Shown here one piece after another: positions 18,029 through 30,584 of a stretch of DNA of 64,000 nt. The translations under genes were made by a program, and so were the position numbers. The stretch lies in NCBI RefSeq assembly GCF_020382885.2, contig NC_058502.1, positions 3,512,001 through 3,576,000 on the forward strand, read 5' to 3'. The notes under the pieces are model-generated. The model worked only from the letters and a program-made list of their open reading frames with translations. It had not been told where the DNA came from and ran no database searches. This DNA is from Scatophagus argus (lineage: Eukaryota > Chordata > Actinopteri > Scatophagidae). The stretch's first letter is position 1. Each line of letters begins with the position of its first letter.

Positions 18029-19381
18029 ATCTGTTAATTACAGTGGTCTCCTCTTTGATTCTTTTGCTTCACTGTGGAAGAGGAAGTTTCAGGTAAACAA
18101 AGCACCTAATCTTCACTGTTAGAGTTAGACAACATATGCTGCTGGCATTAAACAACACATTTAAGCCTTGCTACATTTACATGACACTTACATCATCACA
18201 GGATTTAGCAAGCTCCTTAAGGAATAACTGGACACAATGGTTTCCATTATGTTACTGAACTTCTTAGGAAATTCTTTGCTTATGGAACCTATTTAAGTAA
18301 CACCACAAACCTGGGACTGATAAATACCACCCTGCGGGGTGGGTCGTTTGCTTTTACTGAACATAGTTCTTACTCTGTAACATATTCAACGTACTGGAAA
18401 CTGTTCACTCTCCATGGCCGATAAAGACTCACTATGAACAGCTCTTGTTTTATCTTGCTGAGTAAAGGGCAACATCTACTCAAAGGTTATGATGACATCC
18501 ATGAGCGATTTACATTCTGACTAAACATGACATGACTCAGTAATGCTTAGACATGATTCTTACACATGCCACCGCTGTTGTGATACCACGGCTATCATTT
18601 CAGGGCATTTCAAAGAAAAGACAATGTGAAACCGGCAAGAAGATAGCTAGTGAAACGTTCAGTGCGAAAATGAGTTTCGTTGGTTTGCACTCGCAACATT
18701 TTCAATACGTTCATTTCAGTAAAAAGGTTCAGACCTCTGACATTACATTTATAACCCTTGCAAGCAAAGTTGATAAAAACTTGAGGTTAGCATTGTTGTT
18801 TCAGCTAGCCTAATGGCTGGACTGAATAGAGTTATAAGTTAGCATAAATGACACATTAATGAGTTACGGCTAACGTTAGCTGCTCCATCAGAACACTGGA
18901 TGTTTCAAGCAGCTGCTAGCAAGCAAGATTAACGTTACATAACCACACAAAGAAGCCGTTAGTCACCTAAGCTTTACCTTCCCTAATTCCTTTGGTGTGA
19001 AATTGACAAAAACCATATGTAAAGCGTGAGTGAACTGTTGTACCGCTGTCGTAGCTAGCGACTGCACCATTGTTAGTAATAACATTAACAGTTAACAGCA
19101 ACACACAAACCCCGTCTGACTGAGGTTGTTCTTCTACATAAAGCTTTTCATTTAAATAAATACTTACATTAGGTGGCGTTAATTTGTTTCTGTTATTCGG
19201 TCATTTGGTCAAGTTAGTGAAGAAACGAGCAAACAGCAGACTTTCGCTGTTACCTGAACTGACATTTGAACTGCACAAGCGACAGTTGGCGCGGCGTGGA
19301 GACGTAACGGACGTAGCTTGTGGATGACGTATGCCGGGAGCAGAGGTTGACTTGTTTCCCAGAGTCCTTTGCGTTGTAGTC
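18029..19381 (-). promoter_or_regulatory. Lunapark 5' UTR exons and promoter
   Basis: A minus-strand acceptor (CTTCCACAG) puts the 5' UTR part of the first coding exon at 18071-18029. A non-coding first exon ends at a good donor at 19253-19252. The region 19254-19381 is CpG-containing and holds GATGACGTAT, a CRE-like site near 19323. At 19356-19381 ACTACAA and TGGGAA half-motifs on the minus strand resemble a ZNF143/THAP11 site with an unusual spacer, a type common at housekeeping promoters. Confidence 0.5.
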
Positions 19382-20782
19382 TTTTATGATTTATTTAATT
19401 TTTCCCCATGTTGGGAATGTCAAAGCACTAATGCTAAAAGAAGGGCTGCAGTGAGCCATTAAACAATTAAATGATTTATCATTTAATTCAACCGATTCAT
19501 TAGTTAAAAATTACATGTTTATTTGTTGAATGGACGTATTTGGCACATCTTATTTCAAGTAGTCCCATTTTTAGAGCGTAACTGCCCACTGACTACAGTC
19601 CCAAACACTGGAGCAACACACACCATTATTTTACCTTATTGACTGTTACATGAAGCAGAATTGATGCCAACACCCAGCAATGAATCGTCCTATCCAGCCA
19701 CTGATGTTAAACTCACAGCTGAAATAATAAGTGATGAATAAGAGAATGTGCACATGAAAGCCTGCAAATAATAAATATTCACAGCAAATGATGAAAAGCC
19801 AAACATCAAATAAATATCAGTGTAAAATAATGAAAACAAAAAAAAAAATACACACTGGAGTTAATTAAAACCCAACAACTACAGAATAATACAAATCCAG
19901 TCGTCAAATAAAAACATTTTAAGATGTACGTCCCATTTTCATCACTAGATGTCGCAATTTTATTATTTCATGTGAATGCAGGATTCAAGTGTGTTTCTTT
20001 TTATGTCTATTTCACCCAGAAGTCCCATTGACATTAAAATCTCTTTTACAAGAGAGACCTGGCCGAGGTAGCAGACACAAATCGCAACATGTTAAATCAA
20101 CAAACAACACATTACACACCAAAACTCACTCAAACAAAAGAGAAAACAGCTATTTTGAGTGAATAATGCCCTTAAATTCGTTAATAGTTACTAATGTATC
20201 TACATTCAGTGGAACAGAATAAAACATTTTTACTGGGCTGTCACTAAAATGTGATGATTTCACATATTTTGGCCATCACGCATGTCATAAATGTGTGTTA
20301 TGTTAATGTATATTATAATACAGTCACCTCCAAAATATCTACGACGGAATAATTTCTTATCCAGCTGAAAAAGGGGCCAATTCATCTCCCTTCCTGCAGG
20401 TAACAACAGCAGGTGAGGCTGATATACAATATAAGTAAAAGAATGTCATAGTTTTCCTTTGAGTAAAAGTGACTCAGTCTAATAAAAAGCGAAGTCAATC
20501 TGAGTGGTGAATGTCACACATCAAAACAAACTGGGGTCCAGCTCAGCTCCTCAAACACACATTATGCTCCCGTCGTGTTTCCACATGGTAGAAAGTGTTG
20601 TGAAGCCGTGGAATCTCCAATATTCAGCAGCATTTTCTCAACTCCCAGCAGAGCTGTTTCGGATTAGGCTGCAGTGTGCACAGATTTGGCCTTCAGCTTT
20701 TATGCTTACAGCTTCCTCTGGAGTCCGAAGAGTTATGGGCCTAATAAAACGCTCCTTTTTCCTCCTTCTTCCTCCTCACTCA

Positions 20783-20784
<2 letters not shown>

Positions 20785-20817
<33 letters not shown>
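20785..20817 (+). repeat. (CA)n microsatellite
   Basis: About 16 near-perfect CA units, with GT-type partners at 20970-20994 and 21439-21469. The CA here and the GT at 20970 are inverted relative to each other and could pair in a transcript. Confidence 0.95.
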
Positions 20818-20820
<3 letters not shown>

Positions 20821-21436
20821 AAGTGCTGATGTATATTATAGCTGATGGATAATCCTGATGCTGATGTTATTTCCGTTTCATTAACCTTTAATAAATTAAA
20901 CACTCTGAATAAAAAATGAACAGTGGGGACTTCACGATTCTCCAGTTTATATACACACAGAATGCGTTTGTGTGCGTGTGTGTGTGTGTGTGTGGGACAA
21001 ATGGATGTTTCAGAGTCGACACCATCATGAACGCACAGCGTAGCCAGTTTGACAAAACAAAACAAAATAAAAAGCCTTAAATGAGCATTCTCTCTCATCA
21101 CAATGAAAGCAGAGACGAAATGGCGGACAGGTTGTGTTCGTGTGTTCTGATTCTTAATCCTGAAACGCAGGAGAAAATCTGTGAACTTTTCCCCTAATTT
21201 CCCCAGCTAAAAAAATCTAACGTGCCTTCATACTGTGTCACTCTCACCTGATTTTAAGAGCCACGCTTTGCTCCTGTCGCCTCCTTCCCACGCAGATATC
21301 TGCGTGGAGGAAAGGCCTCCTGCACGCCACCATTTGCTGTCTGTATCTCTTTTATTGACTGCTCTTTGCAGCGGACGACACATGGTACAAAGACACTTCG
21401 GTCTGGGGAGTTAGACCACTTACTGGACTTGGCAGT

Positions 21437-21471
<35 letters not shown>

Positions 21472-22012
21472 CAGGAGACACCTGCGTTGTCGACATTTCG
21501 GTAAGACGAATTCTTCCATCCTTCTGCTTCTTCATCATCCAATGAGATGGTGTTTTATTCGCTCTTTTGATGAGTCTGTCCTTATCCTCGTTTGCTCTCT
21601 TCAGTTTGTGTTCTTTCATCCAGCCAGACTTTCCACACAAAAGCGCCACGTGTCGACATGCTTCCGTTTTTCATCTGGGTCTTAATTAAATAATCGGAAT
21701 ATTTTCTGACACGCTCTGGGCCCACTGAATGGTGGCCTAACTCACGCGCTGCATTGAATTTACATGCAAATTTGTCTTGTTATTTAAAAAGGTTTGATCG
21801 TTACTTTGGCTGGACAACAACAGCAACACTGTGGCCTTTAAAAGTTATTACAAGTTTATTTGCTTGGCCTAATTTTTTCAAACTAGTTATATTGTTCAAA
21901 CGATGGAAAGGACAGTTTTTAACATTTAAGTATCGAAACTATGAACTTCACGACTTCAGATCCAAATAGCGTTAATTTCTGTGATGGAAATTTCTCACTG
22001 AAACTACTAGGC

Positions 22013-22013
<1 letters not shown>

Positions 22014-22051
<38 letters not shown>

Positions 22052-22065
22052 AATATAATAACAAC

Positions 22066-22137
<72 letters not shown>
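22014..22137 (+). repeat. Compound (ACT)n-(AAT)n microsatellite
   Basis: About 12 ACT units, a short imperfect bridge, then about 24 AAT units in a row. It creates artefactual poly-Ile and poly-Leu reading frames on both strands. Confidence 0.97.
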
Positions 22138-22138
<1 letters not shown>

Positions 22139-25100
22139 GGGTCTATTCCTAAGTTATTTTCCAAGAGCTGCACGTAATATAATTTGGAAAAGGCCGAATT
22201 GTGCAGTTGTATTTTATTTGATTTTCCGTGAGGGGTTTGATGTGCGTAATTGCGGTGGGCCCAAACAAATGACTTTGGTCTCTCCATCATTTCGCGTTTC
22301 ACCGTCTCGAATCGTATCAGCCTGAAGCGACGACAGCTGCACATCACACTGATTTGGATTCACCGCTGAAATCAGTCCCGGATACAATCTGCGTGATTTT
22401 ACTTGAAACTTTCAGGTCGTTTCGTTCATCATTTCTGTTAAAATTTCCGTTTGTCGCCCTGACAACCAAACAACCAACCAAACAAATGGGCACAAGTTAA
22501 CGTCAAAATGAGTTGTCTGGTTCCCGGTGTATTTATTCAAACACACACAGGCCTAACGTAACCTTCAACACACGTACAAGCAGAGCGCACAGGACACAGC
22601 GTGTTGCATGGCTGTCCTACGGAGGGACACGCGGGCCAGTCTGATGATCTGATGATCAGATCAGAAACAGGATGAGGAGCGGTTGAAATGAGTTGAAGTA
22701 GATGACCTTCCCGTGAGGACAATGTCCTGTTTCCTTCAGGCTGCTGAGCATTAAAAAGCCAAAGTCTTTTAATTAGACATAAATATTTAGGATGCAATAA
22801 ATGCAAAAATCCCTGTACACCAGTAAGGTATTTATATCGAAGGCCTAAGGGGATTCTGTTTCAGTTCCTTTAAAGACCTCCATCTGCTTATGATATGTGA
22901 TGCCCTAAATGTAGCCATGATGCACATTTTAGGTTTACATTTGGCTCATTCATCGAGTTCTCTTTGGTTTCAACAGAGCTGCATTACTGCAAGTGATTTC
23001 ATCCAAATTTATGGGCAGTAAGAAACAATCAGAGACAAAACCACACAGATAAGAACCTGAGAGGCGTAAAGATCACCTGGAGTTGCTTTGGTGAGTGTGT
23101 GCACAAGCGTTTGAGAAGCAGCCGTGAACACACACAAACAGCCCAGTCAGATTTATGACAATGTCAGACATGTCTCAAGTGCAGGAGCAGACGATAATGT
23201 GTGAAAAGTAAACATCAGCAGCCGCCAACACACTAGAGGCTTTTCATAGGAGGAATAACACAGGTGTTTAGGTGTTAATGATGGCTCCCCTCATTAGTGT
23301 CCCACTGTGACAGAGCCAGCACGCCATACCTGGAAGCAGCTCAATAAAATGTATCCATCGTCATCTTATTATTTATACCAGCGTTTGGTCTTTCAGGAGA
23401 ACGTCAGTTATTTTAACTGTGGTATAAATTAACCTTCACGATGACACTTTGTGCTTCATGGCAGTGCTGTGCGCTGGTCCTGTTACATTCAAAAGCCACG
23501 GCAGCGTGGTTTACACGTCTCAGTGTCGACTCAAGGCCTTTCCTGTCGACAGCAGCTCGCACAGAAAGCCAGTCAGCCTGGCGGCCTTCCCTCCTTCCCT
23601 CTGCCTGTCATCTCTGCTCCCACGTCTTCTGTCTCCTCTCTGCACAGTGAACACACAGTCTGCACCAGGTGGAGAGGCCGAGAAGGAGGCCAGCTCCCCA
23701 CCAGCGCAGGGCCTTTAGTTGTTTTAGTAACATATTTTGATCTTGGTCAGTGGTGCTGTTGTCAGGTCCTGTTTTGGGGTACTTCTGTTTAAGGCTGTGG
23801 GTTGGCCTGTACCATTTTTGGATTTCAAGTCTTATGTTATCAATAAAATATTGAACGATAGTGGCATCAAATATGTTATGGTACTCAACTGAGTTCATAT
23901 GTGTTAAAAAGCCTAAACATTATTTTGTGTGTGACTGTGTCTTATTTTTACATGCATCTGCAGCACTTTCACGTAACCAGCACAAAGGCTGATGAGAACT
24001 CAGCTCAGGATCTGGTCAATAAATGGCGAGGACGTCACTGCGTGCATCGGCAGTGACCCTTTCATCAGGAGAACACACACGTGTGCTGCAGTGAGACGTC
24101 CTCATGGTGAGTGAATGCATGAAATACAAAATGATTTGATGTGACACGCATATTTACTGGGCAATAAAAGGAAAAAGTCCCACTGCATCAGAGGGTCTTG
24201 CTTTGACAGAGCTCTTAGTGTTTCCTGTACTTGTAACCTGAGGACTTCTGCTCGTCTGTCCGATTGGCTGTGCTGCTGCTGCTGCTTTTACTAGCAACTG
24301 TAAAACAACTGCGACCAGGGGCAGGGAAACTTAACAACAAACTAGCTGGTGATGATCACGATGCAAAGATGCAACAACAAAGTAAAAACTAATCCACTCA
24401 GAAGAAGAAACTTTGAATCGATAAATACCTTGCACAAGACTGAACAGACAGAATTTTATGATATACTGAAACATTTTTGAAGCAACAATATCCCTCACAA
24501 GGTAAAGGATAAAATTCAGCAAGAAAAACTGAATCTTTTAATGATTTGGAAGATGTTTAACACTGACCTATCAGTCCTCAGCAAAACATCAGGACTAAAA
24601 TCATGTCAGTGAAATGATCGTTTTCCCTTCAAACACATCATATTTTACACAAATCTGGCAATACTGCAACTTGATGTCATTGTCAGCGAAAGAATCTTTA
24701 GAATACATGAGTGTATTCTGTATACAAAACCGGACTTAGTTACTGCCCTGTGATGCTACAAGTCAGTCACTCGGCCACCATATTTCAGTAAGACAGAGAA
24801 GAAACAAATCAGACACCAAGCAGCTTTCATTCTCCCATCGCAGCTGAACTGCTGAGATGTTTTCCTGTAACTGGACTCAGCCTGGGACTCAATGCCCGAC
24901 CACAGGGCATGAAAACCTTTGAAAATGTCTTCTGGGTTTTAATTAAACATCATTCAGTCCCAACAAAGCCTCTCTCATATGCATCCAAAATGCACTTTGG
25001 AGTCCAACATCCTGCACAAGTTGTTTGTGTTGTTTCGCTCGCAAACTCGCTGAAATTTGCTTTGAAAATCTGGTGTGGTTTTACAGAAGAAGCCAAAAAT

Positions 25101-25716
25101 ATCCGACAGGACTTGCATACATGCACCAACAGTGGACATTCAGTGCATGCAGGGGGAACGTTGTTCTCTGTGCTGGATAAGCACACTGCTGGCCAACACT
25201 CACCAGAAGATTTAAAACTCAACTCCTCTTCAAGCCTCCTTACTTACATTCGATACAGAATGTCACACAGGCTTAACTACACTTTTGTTGTGTATCAGTG
25301 TGTGTGTGTGTGTGTGTGTGTTTGGGGCTGGCCTGCAACAGAAACCGGCAGCCCAGCCTGTACTGTAGGCTCAGCTAATTGCTCTCAGCAGATCCAGTTT
25401 GGGCAGGCTCAAGGTCAAACACTACAGTATGTGTTCTTCACTTTCCAAAGGACACTGAGAGGTGGTTTCACTGTGGTCTGGGATGTGATGAAGACATGTG
25501 GCTTATTATTTATGATTCTTCTTTTAGACTACAGGGCTTTGGCCACAATGCAGAGCTTGGTTTATTAAGTTGATATTGAGTATAATTACTACACTGAGGG
25601 CTGTAGAGTAATAACTAAAGAAACAGAGTAGGTGGTTGACAGCCTAATCTGTTTCTGATATTTTTAGGTTTTGTTCACGCCACAGCTCGTTCATATCTGA
25701 AGTGTTTTAATTATCC

Positions 25717-27327
25717 ATGTATTTACCAAGCTGCTGTGCGCCAAAGTCTGACTTTGGCTCAATCTCTGCACCATTTTTGACGGAAAACAACATAACTGTG
25801 CTGGACCACAGCTCCGCTCCGAGAAGACTGACGGAGTGCCGAGGCCACTGCTTCCACGAACCGCGGCAGCAGTACGCTCCTCCGTGGAAATGGACCCTCT
25901 ACCAGGAGACCCTTCCCCTCGCCTCCCCACCGCCGTCCTGCGTCAACCTGCCGGGGAAGGCTGTCTATAAGGGCTTACCTTCCCCTCCGGAGATGATGTT
26001 CAATAAGGACTGCTTTCTCCACGGCGCGGCTGCTCCGCGTTTTCACGGCCAGGCGTTCAGCGGAGACCCGCCGAGCCTCCACGGCAGATACACCGTGTTC
26101 AGTCCGGACTCCCAGCTCCTCGTCCCCGCAGGCCTGAACAGAGTCCTGCCCCCTGCTTTCGACCAGTTGCTAGAGTGCGCAGAAAAGAGCCCGAAGGCGA
26201 AGGAGAAAGAGGCCGAGTGGACGGGCTGTGACGGCGGGGGGAAGAGCGAGGTGAGGTCGGGGTCAGGCTCACCGCGGGCTGGGAAAGAGGACGAGGAGGA
26301 TGCGCGGTTACCCGGCGGCTGTGGAGGAGACGACAGTGAGTGGAAGTCATCCAGCAGCCTGCTGCAGTAACGAGCGGGCTTCAGTTAGAGGACGTAGCCG
26401 AGATGTTTGAGTCTGACAGCAGCTTCTGCAGCCACAGACGGGCTCACACATTTGCGCAAACATCCTGTTGTTAATACAAATATGAAATAATTTTATCATT
26501 TCTGCAGAGTCCAGGAAAACTTTCCGTGGTGTAAAACAGAGCAGGTTTCTCTCTGAACACACAGAAATTCACATAAAACTGACTGAACATTTGGGCCGTC
26601 AGGAGCAGCCAAGAACAGTCATTTAGCAGGCCTTCGTCTGGGATAAAACAGACGAAAATTCAACTCTTTTATTTATGTATTTGTTTGTTTGCCACACAGC
26701 CCGCTTCTCCGTGTTCAGTCCGTCTTACTGAATTTATCTCAAACTTGAAGCGTATTGTGATAGAGAAATATAATCCACACGTCCAAAAACATAAAGAAGG
26801 TATTGAATGGCTCAATATAACAATGTAAAAAGATAAGATAGGATAAGATGAGCCTTTATTAGTCCCGCAGTGAGGAATATCTCTCACATCTAATATGCAG
26901 CTCAAACTCGTAGACGAGTTTTAAAAAATCGTACTTTTCGTTAACGTTAACAGTTTTCATTATGTAGATTTCGGTCTGTTTTAAATGATGGTTAGAAATG
27001 GATTATTGCAAAGATTCGGCAGTTGAAACATCAGTTAGTAAAAGCGTACTAACCGTGTTTGAGGGCGTAAATGAACGCGCACATCTCAATGCAAACAAAC
27101 AATGTAACATGAACACGTTATAACGAGACCCTTCGTCTAAACTCACATCACGAAGGTCATGTTAACTTCTGCAGCCCACTGACATTGACTTTCACCTTAA
27201 ATTAAAAATTAAAATTATTTTCTGTTAAATTCGATTCGACTGATTCACGCGAGTTTGTCAAGTCAATTTAAAAGGGTTTTCTTGCGGTTATTTGGAAAAG
27301 ATGTGAAGCCGAACACCAAACTAAACT

Positions 27328-27371
<44 letters not shown>

Positions 27372-28752
27372 CAGAGCCCTGTGTGAGGAGGAAGAAACGA
27401 AGTCCCTACTCCAAGCAGCAGATCAGCGAGCTGGAGCGAGAGTTTCTCTTCAACATTTACATCAGCAAGGACCGCCGCCTGCAGCTCTCCCGCCTGCTGC
27501 GCCTCACAGACCGGTGCGCTGCATGTCGCAATGCGCCTTTAATTAAATCCCACTTGAATATTGCATTGTAAAAAAATAATAAATAAATAAAATAAAATAA
27601 AATAAATGAAGCAGGACAGGCAGGATAATTCCGATTCAGGAGCAGTAAAAGGGACACACCTGGCTCAGCTCAGGTTAAATCAAAGTCAGGGTGACGGCTG
27701 ATTGGTGCTCCGCTCAGCAGGTGTTATTCAGGTGTTATTCAGGTGAATCCTCAGTGACACTCTGCAGTATAACACACTCACTGTACTGCTGTCTGATTCA
27801 GCAAAAAATAAGAAAGTACTGAAGTGCTCTGAGTATTTCCACTTCTCACCACCTTATACTTCATACTCCACCGCAATCCAGAATACTTTTTACTCCGCTA
27901 ATGTATTTTTGATATTCTTTATTTAGTCTCATAATACAGAATATAATCAACAAGAGAAATGTGATGGAATACTGTAGACGAAGATAAAGAAATTCACAAA
28001 AGTGATTCAACCATGTGTACCATCTTCAACATTAAGGGATGAACACATGAAAACATCCATAACTGCAATATAATAAAATATAATACAATAAGTATTAATG
28101 TGAAATCTGCACAATGAGTACTTTTACTTTGGGTAATTTAAGTATGTATCTGTTTTGTATTTTTGATGCTAATACTTTTGTACTTTTACTTCAGTAAAAA
28201 ATTTAAATGTAACACACGGCTTCAATAATCTCACAGTCAACAGGGCAAAAACCTGAATGGGACTACAAGGCAGACCCATGACAATTTATCTGTTATTAAC
28301 TGATAGAAAATGAATCAGCTACTAATCTGAGTTCTCTTTCTTTTTTCATATCGTTACTGAGCGAAGATCTCTTTTTTCTTTCTTAGGCTCTGGGAAATTT
28401 TGATTTTCTTAGCTTTTGCACTTCATATTATCAACTGGCAGGTTGGCATTTGTGGCCCAGCTAACAGTTAAGCAAGAAGAACGAGAACTTCTTAGTTTGT
28501 AAGCGTCATCATTGTCATATTTTATTGAGCACATGCATATGTCAGGCCACAACCAAAAGCGATCACACTCTGAGTGTTCTGTGCGAGGAGAAACTCGAAA
28601 TAGACTCTAGCTCAGCTAACTGTACAAAACGTGTGTGTTCTTTCCTTTGCTGGTGCAGACAGGTGAAAATCTGGTTCCAGAACAGAAGAATGAAAGAGAA
28701 GAAACTGAAAAAAGACAGACTGCAGTTCTATACAGGATACCACCTGTTCTGA
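25717..28752 (+). CDS. hoxd11b: Homeobox protein Hox-D11b, with an intron inside the homeobox
   Basis: This is a posterior (Abd-B class) Hox transcription factor. Three exons, 25717-26335, 27372-27513 and 28659-28752, join in phase to 284 residues. The start MYLPSC is shared with group-11 proteins, and an in-frame TAA lies just upstream, so it fixes the start. Residues around 140 ([12 protein letters not shown]) match the group-11 motif with FDQ. The homeodomain spans about 212-271 (Trp48 at 259, Asn51 at 262) and is followed by the group-11 tail RDRLQ-type ending, here [10 protein letters not shown]. The second intron splits the codon for homeodomain Arg43 (CG|A), which is not the usual vertebrate Hox structure. 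Reading on into that intron would truncate the homeodomain before its recognition helix. The exon 2 acceptor is preceded by a TG microsatellite, not a pyrimidine tract. A poly(A) signal lies at 29796-29801. The paralogue letter is inferred from cluster content. Confidence 0.9.
26831..26880 (+). repeat. Fragment of a teleost interspersed repeat
   Basis: GATAAGATGAGCCTTTATTA followed by GTCCCGCAGTGAGGAA resembles, by memory of fish genomes, a common repeat end reading AGAT...CTTTATTGATCCC...CAGTGGGGAA. It lies in hoxd11b intron 1. Family assignment was not checked. Confidence 0.45.
27332..27368 (+). repeat. (TG)n microsatellite ending at the hoxd11b exon 2 acceptor
   Basis: About 18 TG units run directly into the CAG acceptor (27369-27371) of hoxd11b exon 2, replacing the polypyrimidine tract. 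Confidence 0.95.
27817..28196 (+). mobile_element. MITE-like teleost repeat inside the homeobox intron
   Basis: The block begins TACTGAAGT (27817-27825) and ends with the inverted ACTTCAGTA (28188-28196). Between them are stretches rich in TACTTTTACT-type words, for example TACTTTTTACTCC near 27885 and TACTTTTGTACTTTTACT near 28172. I recognise these as typical of a very common percomorph repeat. It has no coding capacity and lies wholly within hoxd11b intron 2. A related diverged copy occurs at about 58530-58800. Confidence 0.6.
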
Positions 28753-30540
28753 CGGACAGAAGAGGAGGAGAAGTAAGAAACTGTGGTTTTCTTTCAGCGT
28801 CAATCACTGTGTCACTCCAATGACGTTAAATAAAAATCCAAACAAACTAATGAGTAAAGAAACTCTGTTCCTCCCTGCCATCAGAGGAGAAGTCCAGCAC
28901 TCAGGTTTAGGCCCAGTTTTTCTTGTGGACAAACACACCGTGGACAATGAGAACCGAATGTTCCATGTCTCATCTAGAAAACACCCCAAACGCTCCTCTC
29001 GCCTCATGCGAACCCGACTTTCCTCTGAAGTCATGTGGTCTAATGTGGAGAAATGAAGCCGCTCTCTGCCTCAGGCCTTCGTGGCCTTTAAATGCTCTAA
29101 AGCTGGGCACACACATTCTTTGCTCTTTTCATCTCCAAACCAAACTAAATACAAGGAAACATCAAGCACACATGCAGAGCTTTGTGTTCTTATCTGCAGA
29201 GCCTTGAGTTTTGGGCTTAACTTTTCCTTTTTTTTTGGGAGGATTCAGTGTTGATGTGCACTGCTGACAATCGAATGACGGGTGAATGAGGTCTGGGTTG
29301 GGCATCTGAATAGATCAATCAGTTGTTTGTTTCTAACTGACATTCCTGCAGGAGGTTAATAAGTAACAACAGTACGCCTCAGAAGATCAAACCGAATCAT
29401 CTACTTGCAATGTAAATATGATCATTTTAGGCAAGCGAAGACAATCTGCATGAACGATTCTGATATTTGTGAGAACTCATATTGGTACCTTTTTGTTTCT
29501 GTGTTTTAGCTAAAAGACTGTTAAGGCTGACTGCATCAGAAAGACATACAGCTCACTGAGTGAATGAGTCATTATTTCCAGCCTATTTTCTACTTTTGTG
29601 TCAAGTTTGTGTCCTTGCATTTATTGGATTTCAGTATATTCATGTATTACGTTTCAATACATGTACACTTGAAGTATCTATGAAGTAAAATATTTAACAA
29701 CCTTCTCTGTAAGAGAAGCCGTTTGTTGTTTGTTTTGAAGGGGCTTTCATGGACAAGTGTGTATTCATTGATTTGATGTAAAAACCTTGTCGTTAAATAA
29801 ATCTGAGTTGTGAAGAATTTATCACATGATTTTGTGTTTTTGACTCTAAAATTTACTAAGAGATTTTAAACCTTCTGAAGCAAAAAACACATGGAATTCA
29901 TGTGGTCAAATTTTCAGGTAAGGGTTAGTCTGACGATGAAAATATTGGGGGACAAACCAGTTTAGTCACGTCAAATTTGTCTCATAAAACTGATTTTCTT
30001 GGAAAATAAGAAAATATTTAAGACTTGCCTCAAATGCCAGTTTGTGACAGTGTTGTGTGAGGCCATTCACAGAGATTTGTTTTATATGCTAATAAAATAA
30101 AACTAACGTCATGTGTGATCATTTCTGCAAAACATTACATTAAGCAGAATCACAATTAAATAAGCTCATATTTTAGTTAGATGATGCCTAAATCATAATC
30201 ACAGCCACATTAACTAAAAAGCAGGCTGTTAAGTGAGTAACTGCAGCCCCATGTTCCACTAATATAAAACGCCACATGCACAACTGAAGAGCATAAGTCT
30301 GAAACTATGAAAGAAAATAAGCGAGCGTCATTAAATAGCTTGTCTGTCCCGTATGCCGAGTTCTGACCCAGACTTTGAACAAAGCCGGTCCAGACGGCAG
30401 AAACACTCGGTGAGTCCAAGGCTGCAAATGAACCTTGAACCGCAACACACCACAACCACCACTTCCTCAACCTAATGACTTTTTATTGGGGGCAATACAG
30501 ACAGTCTGCTGTCTCTCTGCCTTTGTCTCACACACTCACC

Positions 30541-30542
<2 letters not shown>

Positions 30543-30584
<42 letters not shown>
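30543..30584 (+). repeat. (GT)n(GA)n microsatellite
   Basis: About 14 GT units followed directly by seven GA units. Confidence 0.95.

Larger units (their letters stand above)
19382..25716. other. Intergenic region between lunapark and hoxd11b; no evx2 seen
   Basis: Here the ancestral cluster carries evx2, hoxd13 and hoxd12. I found no homeobox (no WFQNRR coding on either strand) and no other recognisable exon. It is AT-rich and dense in microsatellites at 20785-20817 (CA), 20970-20994 (GT), 21439-21469 (GT), 22014-22137 (ACT then AAT) and 25299-25322 (GT). A 219-codon ORF at 24909-25568 runs through one of these repeats and is treated as chance. Confidence 0.65.

Noticed and set aside
21919..22347. 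142-codon minus ORF with a long Ile run
   Set aside because: It is made by the (AAT)n and (ACT)n microsatellite.
24909..25568. 219-codon ORF upstream of hoxd11b
   Set aside because: It runs through a GT microsatellite (Cys-Val repeats), shows no recognisable domain, and has no homologue that I recognise; a chance ORF is more likely.
19382..25716. evx2 or hoxd13/hoxd12 remnant
   Set aside because: I looked for homeodomain-coding words on both strands and found none.
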